Below are positions 57,644 through 64,000 of a stretch of DNA of 64,000 bases, piece by piece; within the stretch, counting starts at the first letter, position 1, and every line of letters starts with the position of its first letter. Source of the stretch: Propionibacteriaceae bacterium (GTDB lineage: Bacteria > Actinomycetota > Actinomycetes > Propionibacteriales > Propionibacteriaceae). Location: positions 62,001-126,000 of the forward strand of contig JAFKJK010000007.1 of assembly GCA_017306015.1 (NCBI GenBank). Direction: 5' to 3'. The notes beneath the pieces are model-generated. The model was not told where the DNA came from and ran no database searches. It was given only the letters and a program-made list of their open reading frames with translations. A program made the position numbers and the translations under genes.

Positions 57644-57683
57644 GGTCCGTCGCGATCAGCGAGCGAACGAAAGCGGGCGGCAA

Positions 57684-58247
57684 GTGGCAACCATCTCCAC
57701 CAACGATCTGAAGAACGGCGTGGTCCTCGACCTGGACGGCCAGCTGTGGACCGTGATCTGGTTCCAGCACCACAAGCCGGGCAAGGGCAACACCGTCGTC
57801 CGCTCCAAGCTCAAGCACGTGCTCACCGGCAAGGTCGTCGACCGCACGTTCAACTCCGACACCAAGGTCGAACAGGCCTCCGTCGACCGGCGCGAGATGC
57901 AGTACCTGTACCACGACGGCGAGGCGTACGTGTTCATGGACACCGACACCTACGACCAGCTGACGCTCGGTGAGGACGTCGTCGGGGACTCGAAGAACTA
58001 CCTGCTGGAGAACGCCACCGCAACCGTCGCCCTCCACGAGGGCAACCCGCTGTACATCGACCTGCCCGCCTCCGTGGAGCTGGAGATCACCTACACCGAG
58101 CCCGGCCTGCAGGGCGACCGCTCCACCGGCGGCACCAAGCCGGCCACCGTGGAGACCGGCCTGCAGATCCAGGTGCCGCTGTTCATCAGCACCGGCGAGA
58201 AGGTCAAGGTGGACACCCGGGACGGCAGCTACCTCGGTCGGGTCTGA
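57684..58247 (+). CDS. efp: Elongation factor P
   Basis: A 187-residue three-domain protein that helps the ribosome through polyproline stretches. Domain I has [19 protein letters not shown] and the tip [12 protein letters not shown], where the Lys is the one modified in other bacteria; the flanking PGKG fits the unmodified actinobacterial form. Domain III ends with [10 protein letters not shown]. The GTG start has no strong ribosome site. nusB follows 2 bases later. Confidence 0.96.
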   Translation: MATISTNDLKNGVVLDLDGQLWTVIWFQHHKPGKGNTVVRSKLKHVLTGKVVDRTFNSDTKVEQASVDRREMQYLYHDGEAYVFMDTDTYDQLTLGEDVVGDSKNYLLENATATVALHEGNPLYIDLPASVELEITYTEPGLQGDRSTGGTKPATVETGLQIQVPLFISTGEKVKVDTRDGSYLGRV

Positions 58248-58249
58248 GG

Positions 58250-58684
58250 GTGGCGGACGCTCCAGCCCGACGCGGAAGCACCCGCACCAAGGCCCGCAAG
58301 CGGGCTCTCGACATCCTCTTCGAGGCCGACCTGCGCGAACAGGACGTGCTGGTGCGCCTCGCCGAGCACACCGACCAGGCCGAGCCGCCGGTCCGTCCCT
58401 TCACCACTGAGCTGGTCACGGGCGTGGTCGGGCAGCAGGCCGAGCTGGACGCCGCGATCGCCGCGGAACTGTCGTCCGGCTGGTCCCTGCAACGGATGCC
58501 GAGAGTGGACCGCAACCTGGCCCGGCTGGCCCTGTTCGAACTGCGGCAGGCCGAGACGGAGCCGTCCGTGGTGATCGCCGAGTACGTCGGGCTCGCGGCC
58601 GAACTGTCCACCGACGAATCGCCGGCCTTCCTCAACGGACTGCTCGCCGCCCTCGTCCAACGGAAGGTGGACGCGGCCGGATAG
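58250..58684 (+). CDS. nusB: Transcription antitermination factor NusB
   Basis: A 144-residue all-helical protein that joins NusE on boxA RNA for rRNA antitermination. ARRGSTRTKARKRALDILFEADLR is the typical basic N-terminus, WSLQRMPRVDRNLARLALFEL the core, and AEYVGLAAELSTDESPAFLNGLL the C-terminal signature. It starts with GTG 2 bases after the efp stop; efp-nusB is a conserved pair. Confidence 0.94.
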   Translation: MADAPARRGSTRTKARKRALDILFEADLREQDVLVRLAEHTDQAEPPVRPFTTELVTGVVGQQAELDAAIAAELSSGWSLQRMPRVDRNLARLALFELRQAETEPSVVIAEYVGLAAELSTDESPAFLNGLLAALVQRKVDAAG

Positions 58685-58687
58685 GGT
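58682..58687 (+). promoter_or_regulatory. Candidate -10 element before the membrane-protein trio
   Basis: TAGGGT overlaps the nusB stop and ends nine bases before the ATG at 58697. The start would be nearly leaderless. Confidence 0.3.
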
Positions 58688-58696
58688 CGGCCCATC

Positions 58697-60556
58697 ATGG
58701 CCCTCGTCCGGCAAAGCCTGCGCTCGACCGCCGTCGAGTTCTGGCGGCTGCTGTCTGGCACCGCGGTCACCCTGGCCGCGATCTGGCCACAAGCCCTCGG
58801 CCTGCTCCTGCTGGGCTGGTCCGCGAACAACCTGGCCGTCCTGCTCGGCACCGAGGTCTCCTCCTGGCAGCCCTGGGCGGTGATCCCGATCGTCGCCCTG
58901 GGCGCGGTGCTGCAGCTGGTCACCATCCTCGCCCTGCTGCGCGCCGCCGCTCGCCGGCTCGGCGTCGGTGCCGCCGGCGGCGAGGCCGGGGCGGTCGACC
59001 CGACGGCTGGCAGCTTCAGCCGGCTGGTGGCGATGACGCTGCTGACGTTCCTGGTGCTCTACGCCGCCTTCGGCTACCTGGCCGACTACGCCCGTCGGGT
59101 GGTGCTGCTGGCCACCTACCGGAAGGGTTTCGGTGACCTCCTCGGCGCGCTGAACCCCCTCAGTTCGCCGACGACGGCGGTCGCGATGGTCTCCGTCGTG
59201 GCCCTGGGGTGGCTGGCCGGCCGCCTGATCGAGCCCTGGAGCGAGCGCACCCGGCATCCGCTGCCCGTCAAGTTCCTGGGGATCGCCGTTGAGGCCGTCG
59301 TCGGGCTGACCATCCTGCTCGGGGTCTTCCGGATCTTCGAGTGGCTCCAGCTCTGGGCTTCGTCGCGGGTGTTCGCGCTGTGGTGGGACGGGGCCAGGGG
59401 CTGGCTGCGGAGCCTGCTCCACGTCGACGTGCCCGACATCGTCCAGCAGCTGTGGAGCGGCTTCGCCGAGGTCATCTGGCCGGTGCTGAGCACCGGAGTG
59501 CTGCGTCCCCTGGTCTGGCTGGCGATGGCCGGACTGGTGTTCGGCACCCGTGTCCTCAGCCTGGCCGAGCTGTGGCGCCTCGACGCAGCGGACGGCGCGT
59601 CCGGCCGCGGCGGGATGCTGGCCCGGCTGCGCAGGGACGACGAGGCCACCACTGGGATCCGGGCGATCGTGCTGAGGACGCAGGCGTTCCTGTTCGGCGG
59701 GCTCGACGAGCGGGTGCTGCCGGCGTGGCAGTCGTTCCGGCTGGTGCTGCGCAGCGGCTGGCCGTTCCTGGGCGCCTACCTGGTGGCGTTCACCCTGGTG
59801 GACCTGGCCGGCCACTGGCTGGAACACCTGGTGATCTGGTTGATCGGCGGTCACGACGTGTCCTTCTGGATCAGGGTGGATCCCTTCGTGGACCTGGTCA
59901 CCACGGTGCTGGTCAGCACGTTCCAGTGGGTGCTCCTCGCCGTCGCCTACCAGCGGGCGCTCGGGCTGGACGCACCTGCCGGCTTCGCGCCGCCTCCGCC
60001 CGGCCGCCGCGCCCGGTGGACGCAGGCGCTGACCGTCGGCGCGGTCAGCGTCGCGGTCGTCATCGCCGCCGGCCTGGCGCAACCCGGCGACGTCGAGGTC
60101 GTCCAGCACGCCGCAACCAACGAGCGGGCCGACCTCCAGGGGCAGCGGGTCGTCGTGGGCGATCCACGGCTGGCGCACTCGGTCACCAGCTACGGGCAGC
60201 AGATCACCACCGACCGGATCTTCGTGGTCGTCCCCTTCGGGTTGGCCAGCCCGGTCAATACCCGGGCGCTCGGGGTCGACGTCACCCTGCGGACGGACGT
60301 CCGCTCCTACGCGCCGTTCAACGGCGGTTCTCTGGTGACGGCCGCCCCGGCCGGGTTCTCGCTGGTGCAGGACCTGGTGTTCGAGGTCGACCCGATGGAC
60401 GTGACCGCCTCCGCCGTGCTCCGGGTACGGCCCGCGGAGGTGGTCAGCGGCACCCAGCAGCAGGCCGAGATCGCTCTCGGGCTCGGCCCCGACCTGGTCG
60501 CCGCTGCGGTACCGGCGCTCGACATCGTCACCTCCCCGAGGAAGGCGGCACTGTGA
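58697..60556 (+). CDS. Large polytopic membrane protein with C-terminal extracytoplasmic domain, unknown
   Basis: A 619-residue protein with about nine membrane helices (about 22-42, 62-82, 108-128, 160-180, 192-212, 262-288, 354-384, 397-420, 444-462). A charged loop at about 290-350 has RGGMLARLRRDDEA. After the last helix comes a C-terminal domain (463-619), beta-rich and without cysteines, containing DRIFVVVPFGL and SPVNTRALGVDVTLRTD. I do not recognise a family. Its stop overlaps the next gene (GTGA), so the two are one transcription and translation unit. Confidence 0.65.
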   Translation: MALVRQSLRSTAVEFWRLLSGTAVTLAAIWPQALGLLLLGWSANNLAVLLGTEVSSWQPWAVIPIVALGAVLQLVTILALLRAAARRLGVGAAGGEAGAVDPTAGSFSRLVAMTLLTFLVLYAAFGYLADYARRVVLLATYRKGFGDLLGALNPLSSPTTAVAMVSVVALGWLAGRLIEPWSERTRHPLPVKFLGIAVEAVVGLTILLGVFRIFEWLQLWASSRVFALWWDGARGWLRSLLHVDVPDIVQQLWSGFAEVIWPVLSTGVLRPLVWLAMAGLVFGTRVLSLAELWRLDAADGASGRGGMLARLRRDDEATTGIRAIVLRTQAFLFGGLDERVLPAWQSFRLVLRSGWPFLGAYLVAFTLVDLAGHWLEHLVIWLIGGHDVSFWIRVDPFVDLVTTVLVSTFQWVLLAVAYQRALGLDAPAGFAPPPPGRRARWTQALTVGAVSVAVVIAAGLAQPGDVEVVQHAATNERADLQGQRVVVGDPRLAHSVTSYGQQITTDRIFVVVPFGLASPVNTRALGVDVTLRTDVRSYAPFNGGSLVTAAPAGFSLVQDLVFEVDPMDVTASAVLRVRPAEVVSGTQQQAEIALGLGPDLVAAAVPALDIVTSPRKAAL

Positions 60557-61074
60557 CCGCCTCCCCGCCCGAGACCACCCGGCGCGCCGGCGGCCGGACG
60601 CTGCTGTTCGCCGGGGTCGTCGCCGCCGTCCTCACCGCGGCGCTGTGGCTGTACCTGGCGCGGTACGACACCGTGCCGGCTTCCGTCGACGTCGCCGCCG
60701 GCCAGACCGGCACCTCCGCCGGCGGCACGTGGCGCCTGGCGAGCCTCGAACGCGCCGACAGCATCCCGAACCGCTCCAGCGCGGACGAGCCGGTCACCGG
60801 AGCGACCTTCGTCGTCGCCACCCTGGACGCCGACCTCCGTACCGCCGACCCGCAGGCGTCCTGCAGCTTCCAGCTGGCGGTGGGCGAACTCCGGATCGCC
60901 GAGGACGCCCTGGTCGGCGCGGAGCCACCGAGCGCCGTCTGCGCCCGCCGGGGAAACGGGCCGGTGACGGTGGTCTTCGAGGTTCCGGCCCGAATGGTCG
61001 GCGACGTCCGGGCCGTCCTCGTCGACACCGGCACCGGCGACCGGCCGCTGCGCCTGGCCGGCACCCTCGGCTGA
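60553..61074 (+). CDS. Single-pass membrane protein with extracytoplasmic domain, unknown
   Basis: A 173-residue protein with one N-terminal membrane helix (about 17-36) and an outside domain (about 45-173) that begins AGQTGTSAGGTWRLASLERAD and contains TFVVATLDADLRT and two cysteines (in ASCSF and AVCARR), perhaps a disulfide. The layout resembles DUF4352/telokin-like Ig-type lipoproteins, and the domain resembles those of the proteins on either side. The GTG overlaps the stop of the large membrane-protein gene. Function is unknown. Confidence 0.6.
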   Translation: MTASPPETTRRAGGRTLLFAGVVAAVLTAALWLYLARYDTVPASVDVAAGQTGTSAGGTWRLASLERADSIPNRSSADEPVTGATFVVATLDADLRTADPQASCSFQLAVGELRIAEDALVGAEPPSAVCARRGNGPVTVVFEVPARMVGDVRAVLVDTGTGDRPLRLAGTLG

Positions 61075-61077
61075 GGG

Positions 61078-61692
61078 TCAGCTCGTCTTCGGCGGCAGCA
61101 CGGTCAGGGGCACCGTGACCACCTGCAGCAGGGCGTTCGAGTCGGGATTCCAGGTCTTCGCACCGCGGCTGAGGCCGAGGACGCCGTTGTCGGTGAACTC
61201 CATGGTGGCCACGGCGACGTCGAGACCCGTCCCGGCGTCGAAGCTGTCGAAGTCGAAGCGGGCGACCAGCGCGAGCGGGCGGCCGTCCGGCGGCACCTCG
61301 GTGCGCGAGTAGTGGTCGCCGAGCCGGGTCGACGACGAGACGGCCACGCTGCCCCCGCTGTGGTCGCGGGCGAGCAGGTTGCCCCGGTCACCGGTCATCG
61401 GCCGGAGCGAGGTCTCGTGCGGATTGCGGACGCTTCCGGTGACCAGCACCGTCCACGTGCCCCGGCCGAGGTCGGTGTCGTCCCGCTGCGCGGTCGCCCG
61501 GTCGAGGGTGAAGATCAGGTTGCCGGCCGCGATCTCCTCGCCGGGCGAGCGGGACACCCGGTCGGTGCGCTGCGCGAAGCCACCGGCGAGGTACACCGCG
61601 CCGACCACGAGGGCCACCGCAAGGCCGGTCACGACGGCGGCGACCCTGACCCAGCGAGGCGCCGGCCGCTCGGTGCCGGTGTCTGTGGTCAT
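61078..61692 (-). CDS. Single-pass membrane protein with extracytoplasmic domain, unknown
   Basis: A 204-residue protein on the opposite strand from its neighbours. One membrane helix (about 20-42) precedes an outside domain containing [35 protein letters not shown] and [21 protein letters not shown]. The order of a charged loop, an EEI-AAG-type strand and a [10 protein letters not shown] strand parallels the 60553 product. Its ATG lies 7 bases after TAGGCT on the minus strand. It converges with the 60553 gene (3 bases between stops) and diverges from carA. No function is known to me. Confidence 0.6.
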   Translation of the reverse strand: MTTDTGTERPAPRWVRVAAVVTGLAVALVVGAVYLAGGFAQRTDRVSRSPGEEIAAGNLIFTLDRATAQRDDTDLGRGTWTVLVTGSVRNPHETSLRPMTGDRGNLLARDHSGGSVAVSSSTRLGDHYSRTEVPPDGRPLALVARFDFDSFDAGTGLDVAVATMEFTDNGVLGLSRGAKTWNPDSNALLQVVTVPLTVLPPKTS

Positions 61693-61699
61693 GGAGCCG

Positions 61700-61705
61700 A
61701 GCCTA
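61700..61705 (-). promoter_or_regulatory. -10 element implying a leaderless mRNA
   Basis: On the minus strand TAGGCT lies seven bases before the ATG at 61690-61692. Confidence 0.45.
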
Positions 61706-61724
61706 ACCGGCACCGGGGGTTTGC

Positions 61725-61730
61725 TAACCT
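61725..61730 (+). promoter_or_regulatory. Candidate -10 element for carA
   Basis: TAACCT lies 33 bases before the carA ATG in the 71-base divergent gap. GAAGGA at 61753-61758 is a good ribosome site. No PyrR-type leader structure is evident. Confidence 0.35.
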
Positions 61731-61763
61731 CGGGACGACCGCGCCACGCATCGAAGGATTTGC

Positions 61764-62939
61764 ATGCCCAGCAGCCTGTACTCCGCGCCCCAGCTCGAAG
61801 CCCTTCTCGTCCTGGAGGACGGACGCAGCTTCCGCGGGGTGTCGTTCGGGGCGCAGGGCGAGACGTTCGGCGAAGCCGTCTTCGCCACCGGCATGTCCGG
61901 CTACCAGGAGACCCTCACCGACCCCAGCTACCACCGCCAGGTGGTGATCGCGACCGCTCCGCACATCGGCAACACCGGCTGGAACGACGAGGACGACGAG
62001 TCCGACCGGATCTGGGTGGCCGGCTACGTCGTCCGCGACCTGTCCCGGGTGCGGTCGAACTGGCGCTCGAACCGGTCGCTGGACGAGGAGTTGCGGTCCC
62101 AGGGCGTGGTCGGCATCGCCGAGGTGGACACCCGTGCGATCACCCGGCACCTGCGCGACCACGGCGCGATGCGGGTGGGCATTTCCACCACCGAGCTGGA
62201 TGCCGACAAGCTCCTGGAGAGGGTGCTGGCCTCGCCGCAGATGGCCGGGGCGAACCTGGTCGACGACGTCACGGTCGCCGATGCCGAGGTCGTCCCGGCG
62301 GTGGGCGAGCGGCGCCTCACCGTGGCCGCGATCGACCTCGGCATCAAGGACATGACGCCCACGCGGATGGCCGAGCGGGGAATCGAGGTGCACGTGCTGC
62401 CCGCGTCCACGGCGATCGACCAGTTGCGGTCGCTGAACCCGGACGGGGTCTTCTTCTCCAACGGTCCCGGAGACCCGGCGGCAGCGGATCGTGCGGTCGC
62501 GCTCCTCACCGAGGTGCTGGACGCGAACCTGCCCTTCTTCGGCATCTGCTTCGGCAACCAGATCTTCGGCCGCGCGCTCGGACTGGGCACCTACAAGATG
62601 AAGTTCGGCCACCGCGGCATCAACCAGCCGGTGAAAGACCTGACCACCGGCAAGGTGGAGATCACCGCCCACAACCACGGCTTCGCCGTCGAGGCGCCGC
62701 TCGGGGTGCCGATCCCCACGCGCTGGGGCGAGGCGCGGGTTTCCCACGTCGACCTCAACGACGACGTGGTCGAGGGCCTCGAACTGCGCTCGCCGGACGG
62801 TGTGCTGCTGGGCTTCTCCGTCCAGTACCACCCCGAGGCGGCCGCCGGGCCGCACGACGCCGCGTACCTGTTCGACCGGTTCGTCGAGATGATGGCCGGA
62901 CGGCGAACAGCCGGCTCTCGGCAGGAGGGGGACGCCTGA
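61764..62939 (+). CDS. carA: Carbamoyl-phosphate synthase small subunit
   Basis: A 391-residue glutaminase subunit supplying ammonia for carbamoyl phosphate. The N-terminal domain has [25 protein letters not shown]; the class I amidotransferase domain has FSNGPGDP, the nucleophile Cys in [10 protein letters not shown], and His and Glu in QYHPEAAAG. The sequence has GICFGNQ where E. coli has GICLGHQ; the catalytic Cys is kept. It overlaps carB by ATG/TGA. Confidence 0.95.
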   Translation: MPSSLYSAPQLEALLVLEDGRSFRGVSFGAQGETFGEAVFATGMSGYQETLTDPSYHRQVVIATAPHIGNTGWNDEDDESDRIWVAGYVVRDLSRVRSNWRSNRSLDEELRSQGVVGIAEVDTRAITRHLRDHGAMRVGISTTELDADKLLERVLASPQMAGANLVDDVTVADAEVVPAVGERRLTVAAIDLGIKDMTPTRMAERGIEVHVLPASTAIDQLRSLNPDGVFFSNGPGDPAAADRAVALLTEVLDANLPFFGICFGNQIFGRALGLGTYKMKFGHRGINQPVKDLTTGKVEITAHNHGFAVEAPLGVPIPTRWGEARVSHVDLNDDVVEGLELRSPDGVLLGFSVQYHPEAAAGPHDAAYLFDRFVEMMAGRRTAGSRQEGDA

Positions 62940-64000
62940 TGCCGCGCCGCCACGACATCTCCTCGATCCTGGTGATCGGCTCCGGGCCGATCGTGATCGG
63001 CCAGGCGTGCGAGTTCGACTACTCCGGGACGCAGGCCTGCCGGGTGCTCCGCGAGGACGGCTTCCGGGTCATCCTGGTGAACTCCAACCCGGCCACGATC
63101 ATGACCGACCCCGAGTTCGCCGACGCGACCTACATCGAGCCGATCCAGCCCGAGTACCTGGAGAAGGTGATCGAGCGCGAGCGTCCCGACGCCCTGCTGG
63201 CCACCCTGGGCGGGCAGACCGCCCTGAACGCCGCCGTCACACTGCACGAGACCGGAGTGCTGGAACGCTACGGCGTCGAACTCATCGGCGCGTCGATCGA
63301 CGCCATCCAGAAGGGCGAGGACCGGGAGAAGTTCAAGGAGATCGTCGCGTCCCTCGACGTTCCCGGGGTGAACCCGGAGGTCGCCCGTTCCGCCATCTGC
63401 CACACGATCACCGAGGTGCTGGCCGCGGCCGAAACCCTCGGCTACCCGGTCGTCGTCCGGCCCAGCTTCACCATGGGCGGGGTCGGCTCCGGCTTCGCCC
63501 ACGACGAGGGCGAACTGCGCCGGATCGCCGGGATCGGGCTGAACGCGTCCCCGGTGACGGAGGTGCTGATCGAGGAGTCCGTGCTCGGCTGGAAGGAGTA
63601 CGAGCTCGAGGTCATGCGCGACAAGGCCGACAACGTCGTGATCGTCTGCAGCATCGAGAACCTCGACCCGATGGGGGTGCACACCGGCGACTCGATCACC
63701 GTCGCGCCGGCGATGACCCTGACCGATCGCGAGTACCAGGCGATGCGGGACGTCGGCATCGCCGTGATCCGGGCCGTCGGCGTCGACACCGGCGGCTGCA
63801 ACATCCAGTTCGCGATCAACCCCGACGACGGCCGGATGATCGTGATCGAGATGAACCCGCGGGTGTCCCGGTCGTCCGCCCTGGCCTCGAAGGCCACCGG
63901 CTTCCCGATCGCGAAGATCGCGGCGAAGGTGGCCGTCGGCTACACCCTGGACGAGATCCCCAACGACATCACCGCCGAGACCCCGGCGTCCTTCGAGCCG
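62939..64000 (+). CDS. carB: Carbamoyl-phosphate synthase large subunit, N-terminal part (partial)
   Basis: The first 354 codons of a protein normally near 1,070 residues; it runs off the window. The ATG shares a base with the carA stop. The first ATP-grasp half is visible: [57 protein letters not shown] and, near the end, [20 protein letters not shown]. The rest of this half, the second ATP-grasp half and the allosteric domain lie beyond 64000. Confidence 0.95.
   Translation, partial: MPRRHDISSILVIGSGPIVIGQACEFDYSGTQACRVLREDGFRVILVNSNPATIMTDPEFADATYIEPIQPEYLEKVIERERPDALLATLGGQTALNAAVTLHETGVLERYGVELIGASIDAIQKGEDREKFKEIVASLDVPGVNPEVARSAICHTITEVLAAAETLGYPVVVRPSFTMGGVGSGFAHDEGELRRIAGIGLNASPVTEVLIEESVLGWKEYELEVMRDKADNVVIVCSIENLDPMGVHTGDSITVAPAMTLTDREYQAMRDVGIAVIRAVGVDTGGCNIQFAINPDDGRMIVIEMNPRVSRSSALASKATGFPIAKIAAKVAVGYTLDEIPNDITAETPASFEP

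Noticed and set aside
1..64000. tRNA genes, rRNA, CRISPR arrays, insertion sequences or prophage
   Set aside because: No T-arm-like consensus in any gap, no evenly spaced direct repeats, no transposase, integrase or phage structural gene was seen; all gaps are about 210 bases or less.

Overview
This is one continuous stretch of actinobacterial chromosome. The evidence is very high GC (roughly 70% by eye), many GTG starts and one TTG start, ATGA/GTGA stop-start overlaps in nearly every operon, a PriA-type HisA, an actinobacterial LexA box before ruvC, and several genes that look leaderless. Gene order (trpE-HGxxPAAW-trpC-trpB-trpA-lgt-gltB-gltD; ruvCAB-yajC-secDF-apt-rsh; MBL-hisS-aspS; alaS-ruvX-mltG-aroC-aroK-aroB-efp-nusB-carA-carB) is that of Actinomycetota. 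I would guess Propionibacteriales, but this is inference and was not tested. Coding density is very high and no gap exceeds about 210 bases. I found no rRNA, tRNA, CRISPR, insertion sequence or prophage.

Layout. 1-4366: tryptophan genes (end of trpE, a small membrane protein, trpC, trpB, trpA) running into lgt. 4517-10511: glutamate synthase gltBD. 10591-13038: an unrecognised polytopic membrane protein and a convergent arginase. 13244-18914: dnaE, a four-helix membrane protein and a CYTH-CHAD protein. 18949-20183 (minus): YbaK-type deacylase and a DUF554 membrane protein. 20262-24705: hisD-C-B-H-A, translationally coupled up to hisH. 24832-27794: secreted GH25 muramidase, EVE-domain protein, lipoate ligase. 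27862-38347: yebC, SOS-type ruvCAB, yajC-secD-secF, apt, a K+ channel and the bifunctional (p)ppGpp enzyme. 38400-41073 (minus): an AlaA-like aminotransferase and a DUF349 protein. 41181-45040: MBL-fold hydrolase, hisS, aspS. 45220-49189: PadR regulator, rarA, an MFS exporter. 49186-58684: DUF948 and a small membrane protein, alaS, ruvX, mltG, aroC-aroK-aroB, a PaiB-like protein, efp, nusB. 58697-61692: three uncharacterised membrane-anchored proteins. 61764 to the end: carA and the start of carB.

How it works together. Most genes are core anabolism (Trp, His, shikimate, glutamate, carbamoyl phosphate), translation (AlaRS, HisRS, AspRS, EF-P), replication and repair (DnaE, RuvABC, RarA), protein export (YajC/SecDF, Lgt) and the stringent response. 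trpF is not in the trp cluster, and the HisA here has the PriA features that would let it serve both pathways.

The less explained material is: (i) short palindromic dispersed repeats at several places, two of which appear to lie inside coding sequence (aspS and the PaiB-like gene); (ii) a recurring TAGRCT-like -10 hexamer placed 6-9 bases before a start codon; and (iii) the three-gene membrane locus before carA, whose products seem to share a similar extracytoplasmic beta-rich domain. The third is my best candidate for something undescribed, but no function can be assigned from the sequence.
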